A stretch of DNA of 64,000 bases, from positions 2,170,001 to 2,234,000 of the forward strand of contig JASBNA010000001.1 in assembly GCA_038087015.1 (NCBI GenBank). The letters run 5' to 3'. Source of the stretch: Cerrena zonata. Its lineage: Eukaryota; Basidiomycota; Agaricomycetes; Polyporales; Cerrenaceae. The position numbers and the translations under genes are program-made. The notes under the pieces were generated by a model. That model saw nothing but the letters and a program-made list of their open reading frames with translations, ran no database searches and was not told the DNA's origin. This document shows positions 48,925 through 61,029 of the stretch, piece by piece. Within the stretch, counting starts at the first letter, position 1; the number at the start of each line of letters is the position of its first letter.

Positions 48925-50298
48925 TCCCCCCAAGGCCATCATACTATTACACCGACGGAAAGACACACACGTACGTCATCCTCGCGCCGAGAATAACTCA
49001 TAGTATACTCAAAGTTCCATCTTCAGTACTCAACTAGTTTCTACTCAACACAAACTACGTAGTAAGCCTACGACAGGCCACAACGATAACATTACTCAAG
49101 ATATCCGCATTGCATTACATAGGCCAAAAGAAGGAAGGAGCTTGCCAGCGTTGTTATTTACATGAATCGATACGTAACATACCTATAATAAAATTTCCTG
49201 GACAAGATAAATACCGAGTCTGCTTCCAACGTCAGACTCAGCGACATGCTGGACTCCACCATACACTTCCTCTCATCAAGTCTCTCGTTTACTGACTTCG
49301 ATCCATAAATATTGTCTCTATAATAACCTACTACATGGCTGATCGTTGAACTAGTGCTCATGACTATTAAATTAGAGTGCTACTACTCAGATGTCGACCC
49401 TCCGACTGACCGTAAATGTATCCAGAGCCACTTGCTTCAGCCTGAGGTTGGTACGCCAAATCGGTTTCCCTTCCTCTGGGAAAACAACGAAGGATTCCGT
49501 GTCACTGTTCACGGTACCTTTTCTCGAAAAACGTAAGAAGGGAACCTGCATTGCCAGGACGGCCCCTGCAGATGCAATGAATTGCATTGACTCTGCTCGC
49601 AAATTGGCAGTTTCGAGTTGTTTGGCCGTGCTTAACACAAGCGTTGAACGTTGAACGTTGAACGTTGAGGGCCTTGCCATAACAGGCAGTCAACACGGGC
49701 GCTTAAAGTGGGCATATAGGTTGGTTCCACGCACTGCCAAACATGCCGATGTATCTTAGTGGAATCGGAAGTGACATCGTTGCTGACCGAGCTCGCTGCA
49801 GACCAGGTCGTGGTGACGAGACCGCGCATTCACTCGGGCCCGGGTGTTGCGTCAGTCCCTGAACTACCTCATGGTGCACAGTCAGTACTGGTAGTCTGAG
49901 CATCCCACAGTCGGCCTTTTTGAACTCTCAATCAAAATCCAATTCCAGCCTGTTTTCTAACTGCATTCTTCTAGTCAGCTAGAAACTATTATCTTTACAA
50001 CTTCCTCCCCACAGTAAACCTATAGCTATGATTATGCTCATAATTATGGCGAGTAGAGGCTCGGCCGACTTTCGGCCGGTACTAGTAACTCCTGACATGT
50101 CAACGAATCCAAAGGCGTACTCCAGGTCGCGTTATGTTGAATTTTGAATTCACACAACTCGAACACGGTACACTATCTGACTCGTTCCCCGTTGATTCTT
50201 GACTCAACACTGTGTCCGATCGTCGAGCGAAACCTCTTGTTCCCCATCCTCGCTTACTTCAGCTAGCTATAGCGTAACCTCAACTCTGTACCTTGGAA
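48925..50298. other. Gene-poor spacer between R1 and R2
   Basis: Mirror of 15151-16520. Contains the candidate peptide frame at 49354-49536, a CGTTGAA triplet repeat and the R2 promoter side. No firm gene. Confidence 0.5.
49642..49662. repeat. CGTTGAA x3 tandem repeat
   Basis: Three perfect 7-bp copies. The left arm has only one and a half at the matching place (about 15786-15797), so this minisatellite changed after the arms were formed. Confidence 0.85.
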
Positions 50299-51787
50299 AT
50301 GAAAACGACAATGCATCCCCTCGGCGAATACGCCAAGTTCAGTTTCCTAGTGAACGAGAAGCCATCGAAACTTCACACCCTTGACGATTCCGAGTGCTTT
50401 TCTGGCTCACCTAGGCTATCTTGTTTTGCGGCGGATGCAAAGGGAGACGACGTATGTGATATTCGTTTTCTTTACACCAGAATACACGTTCTGACTGGAT
50501 CATAGGTATATGGTGTACAGGTAGATTTCGCCAAAGGATACAAGAAATCCGACAGTGTCGCAATACTCATCAGAGAACATTGCGGAAATCATACTGCTTT
50601 CTATGGTACCATCATAAGAAAAGCCTGTTCAGGTCGCTTAGCTCGCAGATACAATGGCGATCCTTTACGGCTTTCCCACCTCTCCGAATATCGTATGTCG
50701 TAGAAACTTCAGATATCCTAGTCTCCACTGACATTTTCCAGAACATTCAACCATGTGCAAGGTCGGTTCGTTCCACGATAATGTCATCATGGACGCGGTC
50801 AAGCTGGAGATCATGTTGGTTCCCGTTGATATCCTTGAGAGGACAGGGAAGAACAGACCTCTTCGGTTTCGCCCAGAGAATGTTCGCGGTATTTCGTGAG
50901 TACATACTACCGTTCCTCCCTTCATGAATAAGTGTCCAACACCATTTGCTTAGGGGTGATATTGAGACGGTTGAGGGGAGACAAGGGAAATATGAGGACG
51001 GTTCAGTACGTGTGGGGTGGAAGGGTAACATAAAAGAACCAATGGCGAGAGCACAGGTGTTCATTTCTTTGAAAGGTATGTATGTATGCATAATCCTTTC
51101 ATATATCGCGACAGATTTTCATGACATATCCTCGGACAGATTACATCCCGAGCAAAGCTTTATACCTTTGCACTTGTCATGGTACTGCTTCCCCAGAGGC
51201 CGGTTCTCAACCACCAGAGCACAACGATGGCACCGCCGTCGAGCATGAGAACGAGCCCCCTATGATACCCTCTACCGCCTCAGCTTACATAGCATCTTCA
51301 GAAGGACGCAATAAGTTATCGAACACAAACACCTCGCAAGTTAAAGAGGAGCAAGATGACAACGCTTTGAAGAGGAAACTTTCGGATCCTGTTCAACAAC
51401 CTACCTCGACATCCAAATACCGTTTCTTGAACAATGGTAGCAGAGAGCCCCAATCCCTACATCGAACGACAATGGTTAGTTGGGTTAGACTGCTGATCAT
51501 CCATACACCTGCGATTGACTCCTCTTTCTAATAGAACGACCAAACCAATAAAAATAAACAAATTAAACAAGAACATGATAATTCCCCCCGGGCCTTTTCT
51601 CATCCCAAGGCTAGCGGCTCTCGATCAGTGGTCAAAGTGAGCCTAACGCGATCCTCTACGATATCTCAATATGAATGATAGACTTATCATGATCTAGGAT
51701 GAGCCCGTCGAAGGATCCCTTCCAATAATGCCGCCGATCGCGGAAGATCAGGAAAATACTGTCATCGTCAAAAGGCGTATGTTGTGA
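50299..51787 (+). CDS. Unknown-family protein R2
   Basis: Seven exons in phase: 50299-50451, 50506-50692, 50742-50895, 50954-51075, 51140-51474, 51535-51636 and 51698-51787, giving 380 aa. Homologous to R1 over the whole globular part (VAILIREHCGN, DILERTGKNRPLRF, GSVRVGWKGN). The last exon ends early: after DQENTVIVK it reads RRML and stops, while R1 continues for about 47 residues. VKEEQDD and IKQE motifs present. Start at ATG 50299; a TTG two codons upstream is not needed. Confidence 0.73.
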
Positions 51788-52182
51788 TCACTATTCACAG
51801 AGCCGTTATATTACTCCGATGGAAAAACACAAATGTATGTCATCTCCGCGTTGAGAATAACTTACAGTATACTTAAAATTATATCGTCAGTACCCAGCCA
51901 GTTTCACATCAAAACAAACTACTCACTAGCAATAAGGCCACGATGACATACTTAAGGCATACACGTTACGATACATGGACCAAAAGAAGGAAGGAGCTTG
52001 CCAGTGTTATTTACATGGATGAATCAATAACGTAACACACCTATAATGATATCACCTTGGACAGGATAAATACTGGGCTTGCTTTCAAACATCGGACTCG
52101 GAGTACTAGACTAAACCCCCATCACGAAAACCTTCATCTATTAACATTAACTTGTGTCTCTTTCGTTCTCCCCCAAGGAGAC
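51788..52182. other. Intergenic between R2 and antiporter
   Basis: Tandem 3' flank of R2 and 5' flank of the antiporter. Mirror of 13266-13661. No gene seen. Confidence 0.6.
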
Positions 52183-54302
52183 ATGGGGCTGGATTTGTTG
52201 CAGGTTCGTTGGCCATTTGACTGTCAACATTTCGCAAACTCACCGGGACCGTAGGTGACTGAGCCGTCCTTGGCCTACACTGTCATTGGTGGCTTCGTCG
52301 TTGCTGTGAGTATTCTTTGTTCATACTACACGGCACTGTACTGTCCCACGACGAAACAGCCTCAGATAATTGCTAATATGCTGCTCTACCCCCTTCTAGT
52401 TCAGCTTAGTATCTTTGCTCATCAAAGAAAAGGTGCGAATAATATCCTATACCTTAACAATCCTTTTAGATTTTTCTACCTCAGCTCTACGTCAATGAAG
52501 TCGTTCTGGCGACGGTATTCGGCGTTCTAATGGGACCATATTGTGCTAATATTTTTGATCCCCGGTCGTGGGGCGCGCACACAAACATAATTACATTGGA
52601 AGTCATGCGGGTCGTACTCGCCACAGGCCTCTTCGCTATCGGAGTTGAGCTGCCCCAAGCGTATCTCGCAGACCATGCAAAGGGTTTGTTAGTCATGGTA
52701 GTACCCACTATGGCCTTCGGCTGGTTTGTAGTGGCTGGTGAGTGTGGGTATCGATTTCTCTGTACTACACACGCTGAATGAGTATACGCATAGGTATCAT
52801 CAAGGCGTTGTTCCCAGCATACAACTTCGTTTCCGCTCTTGTAGTGGCAGCGTGTCTGACTCCCACTGACCCAATCATCTGTGCAGCTATCGTTGGTCAG
52901 TCCCCTTTTCTGTCTCTTTGCCTCGCGATTGTCTGCTTGTATGCATGACATTGACATCTTGACAGGTGGGAAATACGCGCTCAAGCACGTTCCTAAGGAA
53001 TTACGCCACATCTTAGCAGCCGAGTCTGCAGCAAATGATGGTCTTGCCTATCCTTTCCTCTCTATTGCCATATATTTAACGGTAGAAGAATCTGGAAAGG
53101 TGGCTTTCGGCAAGTGGTTTCTCATTGGCTGGCTTTGTACGTCAAAACTCTCACTCCGGTGTTATCTATGAGGAAGTCGTGCTGATCTATGAATCGTCTT
53201 CCATTCCGTTTTGCAGACCAGGTAGTTCTAGGTGTCATTTTAGGATCGTTCCTGGGCAAGTCGAACGCACTGTTCTCGTTCACTCCATCATCTCATTCAT
53301 TTTTGAACATAGGCTATGGGTTTTGTTTCCTCATGAAATTCTCGCACCGAAAAGGACTCATTGACCGGGAATCATACATCACTCAATTCATCGCTCTCGC
53401 CCTCTTTACCATCGGCATCACGAGCACCATAGGCTCTGATGATCTTCTGGCAGCCTTCGCTGCAGGATCCGCAATCTCATGGGACGGACACTTCAAAACA
53501 CGAATTGAGGACGTTATTTTCAGCTCCGTTATCGACTTTGTCCTGAATTGCGGTTGCTTTATATACATCGGCGCCTGGCTACCATTCGCTGATTTCAATT
53601 CTCCGGCGTTGGGAATTGAAGTATGGAAATTGGTCGTTCTGTTCGTAGCTATTCTTGCTCTGAGGAGAATACCGCCGTTGCTCCTATTGTACAAGTGGGT
53701 CCCAGAGATTAATGGTTGGAAAGAGGCTTTGTTTAGCGGGCATTTCGGACCTATGGGTGTCGGCGCAGTCTTCGTGTCCACACTTGCTCTAACTCGACTC
53801 CCCGAGCCTCATTCACCTCCTCGAAATCAGGAGGAATATCTTGCAGCGACTCTCCAAACGATTGTTTCTTTTATTGTTCTCGCTTCTATCCTTATTCGTA
53901 CGTCTTTCTCCACATACTATCTGCCTTGTCTTTGTATCTGCTAACTATGCCTTTATAGACGGCTTTTCTATCCCATTCTTTTCCTTTGGTCACCGTACTC
54001 TATCGATGTCCCGGACATGGACTTTGCGTCAATCTCTCAATCCAAATGTTCCCGAATGGTTACATTGGATTCGCTGGGCCCCTATTCAAGACAACGTTGG
54101 AGAAGGTGACCTAGAAGGAGGAACCCCTGAGATCACGAATGCCTCTAGCGAAAGTCTCAATAAAGGAGGATCATCTAGTACTAGTAGTGTGGAGGTCGTT
54201 GGTGGACCTGGTCAATTGAAAGATACTGTGTTGGGCACAGCGGTCGTTAATGAACAGGAAGCTGGCACTTCCCGTGTCGCTGACACAGAAACCGCCATCT
54301 AA
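52183..54302 (+). CDS. Na+/H+ antiporter, Nha1/Sod2 type, right copy
   Basis: Alkali-cation/proton antiporter of the fungal plasma-membrane type. Nine exons in phase: 52183-52203, 52255-52305, 52400-52432, 52485-52737, 52794-52895, 52966-53136, 53217-53255, 53313-53897 and 53959-54302, giving 532 aa. The start is MGLDLLQ, joined to VTEPSLAYTVIGGF, matching the family N-terminus. Key ion-path residues: TPTDP, the ND pair in SAANDGLAYPF, and the DD in GSDDLLAAFAAGSA. Intron 7 (53256-53312, 57 nt) has a GC donor (GCAAGT) and its length is a multiple of three, so retention would insert 19 residues without a stop. The soluble tail is Ser/Gly-rich. Likely role: salt tolerance and pH balance. Confidence 0.9.
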
Positions 54303-54738
54303 TCAAAATCCTAGTTCAGACTCCAGGGCAGAATGCGCCTCTGAAAGACGCATCTCTCTCCTCCCATCTCTCGTCGTGTTCAGTGACGCAGATGAGAGTG
54401 GGATTCTTTCGTTCATTAGGGATCTTAAGTAGCTATCAATAACAATGGCTAGACCGTATTTGAAGTCTGCTGTGCATTTTATTAGTTGGAGTTGTTATCA
54501 CTCACGACATATGTATCCATATTCTAGCATTGTAGGCCAATCGGATTCTCAATCAAGCCAGACCTATCTCAGTAGAAGATATTGCGCTCCCGGTCACCCC
54601 GCAACACCTCAGAAGATAAGAAAGCGACATTAACCAAGCTTTATTAGACGGAGTGTATGTACCGTTAACAGTGTATATACTTGAATGAATGAATGACGTT
54701 CTCTATACGCCGTGATGTGATGATGTCTATATGATCTC
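54303..54738. other. Intergenic between convergent genes
   Basis: 3' flanks of the antiporter and the secreted-protein gene. In the left arm the equivalent region carries the candidate LTR. No gene seen. Confidence 0.6.
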
Positions 54739-55537
54739 TTAGAGACCCAAGAGACGAATGCAGACGGAGATGTCGAGGGTGAGGATAATAGCAACGACCT
54801 CGCCGATGAGAGCAAGGATGGCAGCAACAAGGCCAACGAGGACACCGCCAACAAGGCTGAGGACGAGACTGAGAATGGTACCGACGAGACCACTGGTGCC
54901 ACAAAAATATCAGTACTCATCCACGAACAAGGAGATTATTCACTCACCCGACGACAGCGAAAAGAGAGCAGAGAGTGGTGTAGACAGCGCCGTGTGCAAG
55001 ACCGAGGACAAAGCCGAGAGCACCGAACACAAGCTGAGGATATGATCATTAGTCGGATGAAATATCGTGAAGACCTCGACACTTACGATCAGGATCTCAG
55101 CGACAAGCTGAGCAACGACGGCGACAGTGACTTTCACACCAGCCGATGTGAGCAACAGCACATTGACGTCGACACCAACAAGAGCATGAAGCTCTCCGAT
55201 GGAGACAGTCAAGACCGCCTTGAGCTCCTCAACGAGAGGCGTCACATTCTCCACAGTGCAGTTATCCTTCGTGATGTAGTCTAAACTCGTTATGAGCAGG
55301 TTAAACAACGAACAGGAGATGACAGGACTTACGGAACTTCTGGACTACAGGAGTGACCTCGTACTTCGTCTTCTCGAGAACGTAGACGATGCTCTTCTCC
55401 TGCGTGTAGGTATACGTTTGCGTAGTGGTAGTTACGTCCGCAGTGGGGGTAACAGTGGCGGGGGTAGCGCACACGGAGGACATGGCAGCGAAGGCAATGC
55501 CGGCAGCGACAGCAAGAGACTTGAATGAGAACATCAT
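54739..55537 (-). CDS. Small secreted hydrophobic protein, right copy
   Basis: Four exons in phase: 55537-55333, 55280-55087, 55033-54948 and 54892-54739, giving 212 aa. Signal peptide, then a Thr-rich stretch, then TKDNCTVENVTPLVEELK and strongly hydrophobic Val/Leu/Gly helices, ending SVCIRLLGL. Probably the ancestral C-terminus, as the left copy is altered by an insertion. No domain recognised. Possibly a cell-surface or secreted effector-like protein; inferred only from the signal peptide and size. Confidence 0.78.
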
Positions 55538-55652
55538 CTTGGAAAGAAGGTAAGAAGTAGGGGTAGGAAAACTGAAGGAGAGCTGTGAGATGGTCGTTGA
55601 CGAGTAGGACTTGACTGACTGCCAATGCTGTCTGAGTCAAAGCATTGGGGGT

Positions 55653-55660
55653 CATTTTAT
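55653..55660 (-). promoter_or_regulatory. TATA box of the right secreted-protein gene
   Basis: ATTTTATA on the + strand (TATAAAAT on the coding strand), 116 bp before the ATG. Confidence 0.6.
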
Positions 55661-57484
55661 ACATTTCTGAGCCCTCGCTACAGACACCGTCGGCATTTTG
55701 CACGGTCATGGAAGCTGCAATGCGCTTCAGCAGGCGTGCTGATCTGGATTTGCGACAACCGTAGAATCTCCATAAGCGGTAGTAGGCGACTGGTCAAAGA
55801 CGAAAACGCCGTCAACGCGCTGTGCTATGTATGCTTCTGAGATTATAAAACACGTAAAGACGCAATGGCAAAATGCATCATTTTATCGCGTCGATAGACC
55901 TGACATACCGGTTAGCAACTGAATATCACTTTTCTGAAGCTTACCGTCAGCGGGAGAAAGTCTAATTTTGGCTGACGGAGGCGTGTCGTCGGCAAGTGCT
56001 CGAGTTAATCAAGGAAGGTTAGGAAGCGTCACAGAACAGTGTGAAGCTCATCTTTCTCGTTGATGATTACCTCAAGCCTCTTGTTTGTCCTTGGTATACC
56101 ATAAGGCCTTTACCATATTTATCCATCCCGTATCACATTAGGAAATGTGAACTTTGTTGGAGAGTCGGACATCTTGGTTGCAGGCCCGGTACCACTCACT
56201 GCTTGCCTTGAGTGGTATACTTGCACGTCCAACTACAAGCATACACCGGCATGTTACAAATGAGGCACCCTGCCAACGATGCTTATTTGGATGACTGTTT
56301 ACAAAATACTTATAAGTAAGGCTGCTGAAACAAATGGATTTCATCGACATCAACTCCTAGTCTCAGACAGTCAGAACGATCAACATATCAGTACTGATAT
56401 ATCTGAGACCACCTGGTTATCATCTGCGTTAGAATGACCTGATACCAAATCTTCCCCTCGAAAAGTATATCATTGCGGACTTTCAAGTTCGGTATAACCT
56501 TCATCAGAGCATCAGTAACATGTACAGCGACACTATCCGAGTCAGAACCGACAAGCACTTGGCTCCTGCAAACAAACCTGCCTGCTGGCACAAATCTACG
56601 CAACGTGACACTTACCATGAACAAATGGAAATTCTTTTCGCTCGTGATTTGGCTGGACGTTGAGGATTATGACATTGTCCTTGCTGCGACAATTGAAGGG
56701 AGACACTTCACTTGCTTCTTCGATGTTGAGGCGGGGCATTATGATTATGTGATTGAACCGCGGTATGTGCTGATGATGATTCGATAGTCCCTGCGCCTGC
56801 TACGCGTTAGCACCACTGTACCAAAACTCGCGTCCAACAATAACGGGCATGTCACTCTGCTTGTAGAGTGACATGATCCATGGATGAGGATACGAAAACA
56901 TCTGTACGAGAGATGCATGGAAAGCAAACATTTGTCTAACACAGTCTAAACACGGGTAAAGGAAGGACTTACTGAAAAAGGCAATTTGGGCTGTGCTCAA
57001 CCTTAGATATGTTCTTTCTCTACCAACATCTCGAGGCCTCCATGGACACTACTACCTTGCCCCTAGCACTCACCTCCTCCGAAAAGAAAACTCGCCATCA
57101 ACTAGAATCTGGCAATATTGCAAAACTGGGTCTCACCTCGAAGTCAATCTCGGAGTTAGAAGGACGACACGCCCGGTCCAGGCTGCAGAGTCTATTGACA
57201 TGTTTGCCCGCTTGTTGCCTTCTTCAGTCTAACATCTGTCATCTGAGGACGCCATGGGAATACAGAAACGATAGAGGGTGAATCGGTCAATAGAATCCAA
57301 CTTCGAGCCAATGCGATGAACGCTGCCTCACAACCACACAGTGCCAAGGCAAGTTGAAGCCGTAACGGTGCAGATGTCATCACCTTCCACACCCCACGTG
57401 CAGTGTCAAACCTGCGGCGGTCAATCTTTTTTGACCCAAGCCGGAAAGATGACAATCCCCCCAAAACGCTTCGGATCCAGTCGG

Positions 57485-57492
57485 TATATAAA
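57485..57492 (+). promoter_or_regulatory. TATA box of the secreted protein at 57.7 kb
   Basis: TATATAAA, about 200 bp before the ATG at 57692. Confidence 0.4.
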
Positions 57493-57691
57493 CACGCTCT
57501 GGAGTGAGCTTCGAATCCCACCCCGTCGCCCGGAAAATTCTTCACGTTCATCAGGCATCAAGCAGGTTCCCTAGATTCTTGAAAGGCATTTAAAGGCTAC
57601 TTGAACGACCCGTTTAACCCTTCGGAACTTCCTCCCCCCCCACTTCCCTTCACTTTGTTCCCCCCTACCTGTGGTCTTTCCTGTGCCCAAG

Positions 57692-58428
57692 ATGTTCTTG
57701 CCACTCCAATTCGCTCTGCTCTTGCTCAGTTCTACTCTTGCTGCTCCTCTTGATGCTTCTTCTCAGTTTGTGAAACGCGACTCGTATTCGGGTTGCAGTT
57801 CGCTAGGGTCCAATGCCACAAACGACCTTGGGTCCAGGAATTTCCTTCTCGGACTCAACGATGGAACAACAGTCAACCCACAAGGTACTGTAGTGGCAGA
57901 CCCGCAATCTGGTGGATCGTTCAAGGTTTTGGGAGTACGTCGTTAACTTTATGTCCTCGATCGAATGATTATGTGCTGACAATCACCTATGTTAAAGACG
58001 TTCGAAACCCATCCCAACATCCCCTTCCAAACCTCATTCGGACTCAAAGACGGCACACTCACACCATTGTTCAGCAATGCTGGTGTCGTCCCGGAGCCCG
58101 TCGTAGCAGGCTCTTTCATCAAACTAGCTGAAACCGCACAAGTGGCCGCTCCCTCCCAAGAGTTCTGTGCTGTCGTACGTGAAATCTTGATCGTCAACCT
58201 CCTCGTCTCATAATGATCAACTCGAATTATCGTTTATACTCTTTACAGCCGCAAGGTGATGAGAACAACACCACCTTACTCGCAGTGAATGGGACCACAG
58301 ACTCTTTCGCACTCTGCCCCGAGAAACCAGAAGGCGCATTCAATGTATTCAGCTTGGTGTTCAAACCCGTCAATAGCCCGGATTATGAGTTTGATCTCTG
58401 TAGGGCTACAAAGGTCTTAATCCTCTGA
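57692..58428 (+). CDS. Small secreted protein with a Kex2-type site
   Basis: Three exons in phase: 57692-57934, 57998-58174 and 58249-58428, giving 199 aa. Starts MFLPLQFALLLLSSTLA (signal peptide, likely cut after LAAP). A KR pair at QFVKRDS about 13 residues later is a probable Kex2 processing site. The mature part has few cysteines (GCSSLGS, EFCAV, FALCPEK, DLCRATK), several N-x-S/T sites and no catalytic motif that I recognise. Fits the many extracellular or cell-wall small proteins of basidiomycetes. Confidence 0.8.
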
Positions 58429-58934
58429 ACAGGTGACGAGAATCAGATTGGGATGGGATCGCGTACACTCCTTCACATCAGATTTCGAGAAATTTCTTGG
58501 TTATTCGGTTATGGACAACTCTTCAGACGTTCTCGGACCTTTTGAAACTAATATTTTTGTTACGTGTTTCGAACGGACTATGTACTAGCTGTGTTGTACT
58601 TTAATGTCGTTGTAGTCAACGGACGATAGGACACTTTGCTGTGGTTAATGTTCAGATCTTCAAACTCCAGCATCTTGTGTGTGACGGGGCCTCCTCGCCC
58701 ACGGTCTCGGTTTTGGTAATGAGGATTACAAAAATCTGGCCAACGATATAGCAATTGAACCCAGTTCCTTTCATCGAATCCTCCTAATACTCGGACAGTC
58801 TCCAGAGACCGTGCCAACCCTAAGATGTGCTCGAAGCTGTTACAATAATGTCATAATTGAGCTTTTCAATGTTCCCATTCAGTGATAAGGACAGGCGTAC
58901 TTGGTATTATGCCGGAATATCCGGGAGAGTAATC
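58429..58934. other. Intergenic between convergent genes
   Basis: 3' flanks of the secreted protein and DUF6535 gene 2. Nothing recognised. Confidence 0.6.
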
Positions 58935-61029
58935 TCATAAAGGTCGTAGTAGAATATCTCTAATGTCTTCTAGCTTAGTTATTAGATCTTCATCCGCCCA
59001 TAGGGTATGGCGATTCCCTATTTCACGAAGTGCGTCCACAGCATAATCGAGCAACCAGTAAGTAGCCCATGTTGCATCCCGAAGGGGGTCCGTCTCTCTC
59101 GCCAAAACATCCAATATTTCCGAGGTAAGCTGCCTCACTTCCTCTTTCCGAGCTTTGATGGCCTTTGGAGATGCGAGGAGTAGAAGGACAGAGAAGGTAT
59201 AGGTGAAGGTATAGAGATCTTTTTGGATGCCGTACTTTATTATAAGCTCTCGCAGATGACTGTTGGCGGAAGTGGAACCTGAGGAGCGAGGCCAGAGGTC
59301 GAGGTGTTCTCCTACCAATCTGGTAATCGAAAGAAGGTTGTCTACCATATCTATCACGATGGAATTTGTCAGAAGATGAGTGTTACTCCATCGAGCGATT
59401 ACCTACCTCCTTTTGTTCCCGAGGAACAGAGCTCATACATGAGCGAACGACCAAATGATATCTGGGTCGCTGAAGAGTATAGCATCAAGAAGACAGGTCC
59501 GGCTCCCCACTGAACGTCTGCCTGTATGAGCTGAGCAAAGAGAATGGGCAGCTGTTTCCACCAGGGTCCGACTTGGCCATCTGTTATGATGGATCTCAAC
59601 ACGTCAGGCCATCCTGCCTCTGCACCAGGTTTTCGACTTTTGTAAACCAGCATGGTTCCGACCACCTCTTTCACCCTCTCCTCTGCTTCCGGGCCAAGGG
59701 TTACCCTCCAAGAATCAACATTTGCAGTCTGGGGTGTACCGTCAGGCCCCAGGGCTTCTTTGCAGTATTCACCAATGGTCGACAGTTGGATAATATCGGA
59801 ACATTCGCCGATTGTCTCTTTCAACTGTTCGTCGAGAAAGAGGGATTCGGATGAAAAAATGATAGCTAGATCGGAATCAGTAGCCTGTCTTACTTCGAGC
59901 TCCTCTGGAAGAGGTGAAGATTTCCAGTTCTTTAGCGTGTCCCAGATATCTCCAAGTTTCTCGAAAGGCTCTTCCACATGACTTGAAGGGAACGGCCACA
60001 AAACAAAACCAGGGATAAATAACGCAAAACGAGATGAATTGACGATGACTTCTTTCGCGGCATTGATTACCGCGCGTAAGTATTTGAGGGGTCTCTTGAG
60101 GAGTGGTGTTTTGTACGGACATTGAGATGACAACATCGGCGTGAGTGTCGTAAAAATGAAGACAATCAACCATGCGAGGATAGTTCCCGTTGTGACCCAT
60201 CCAACAATCGGGTTGAGCTGACGGAGGAACTCGCTAAGACCAATGAAGAATAAAAGGAGGGCGATCTGTAGAAGAAGAGGCAAGGCGGCAGCAAACTCAA
60301 AAACTCGCCACTTCACCAGCCCTTCATTCCGAAAAAATCGGATCCGGAGCCCAGGCAATGGGGCCTGAGTATCTTGAGTCATGTACTCGTGCAGCCATTG
60401 TTTGACGAGAATACCGCAGGACGCAGTGATGAGGCTGATGACGAGACTGCATGACCACAAGGTGTTGATTCGTACAAAGGAGGGAAGAGGTGAGAATGTT
60501 GGCGGTGTGTACGATGGGGCCGTAGAGTTGATAGTCATCCCAACAGCTGCGAGGCTCGCTAACTGAGCAGAGATTTGAATGAGAACTTGGGTGCTTGTAT
60601 CACCAGAATCTTCCTGGAGCTTCTGGTAAGTCTCGATGATGAAAGCCGTCAATACAGCTGAAAAGAGACCAGCCTGTAAAATGGACGGTAAATTTCAAGC
60701 CAGCGAGACAAGTAAGTAGATCGGAATAGAAAGGTCGCTTACGAAGACGAGAAGGGTATCAATGTCTTCCTTTACATCCCTAATTTTCGCCTCATCGTAT
60801 TCCCGCACCATATTCGACAATCTTGCCCACCCTTTGTCAACTCTGTACGGTGTATCATCCGGGATCTGATCGAAATATAAGTTTTAGTACGATGCTTTGA
60901 CTTGGAGGAGGCACTCACCCGAGCCCTAATTGTTGGTTGTTTGGCATTGGAAGTCAGTAACTGTGAGTTGGCGAAGTCTTCGTCCAAGTCAAGGCCATTG
61001 GTACCAGTATAATCAGGGTCGGATGGCAT
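58935..61029 (-). CDS. DUF6535 multi-pass membrane protein, gene 2
   Basis: Four exons in phase: 61029-60919, 60865-60743, 60673-59407 and 59350-58935, giving 638 aa. The family core is complete: KEDIDTLLVF joined by an intron to AGLFSAVLTAFIIETYQKL, then RINTLWSCSLVISLITASCG, KQWLHEYM, GLRIRFFRNEGLVKWRVFEF, hydrophobic spans, and SSQCPYKTPLLKRPLKYLR. The soluble C-terminal half is helical. Unlike gene 1 it needs no frame correction and gives a clean model for the family. Function unknown; predicted to sit in an internal or plasma membrane. Confidence 0.85.

Larger units (their letters stand above)
44501..56133. repeat. Right arm of the large inverted duplication
   Basis: Reverse complement of 8636-20915. 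The inner end at 44501 is abrupt, about 190 bp after the stop of DUF6535 gene 1. The outer end is gapped after about 55917 and traceable to about 56133. It lacks the 865-bp candidate LTR of the left arm. Genes inside keep the same exon phases as in the left arm. Confidence 0.95.
55538..57691. other. Outer edge of right arm and adjoining gene-poor stretch
   Basis: The arm fades at about 56133. Beyond it, three short frames look partly protein-like: minus 56624-56388, minus 57000-56800 (ending MSLYKQSDMPVIVGREFWY...) and + 57009-57281 (MDTTTLPLALTSSEKKTRHQ). Frames on both strands overlap and I could not build one consistent gene, so none is called. Confidence 0.4.

Noticed and set aside
52255..52305. 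Antiporter starting at 52255
   Set aside because: That codon is GTG and is preceded by a splice acceptor; exon 1 with ATG at 52183 restores the family N-terminus.
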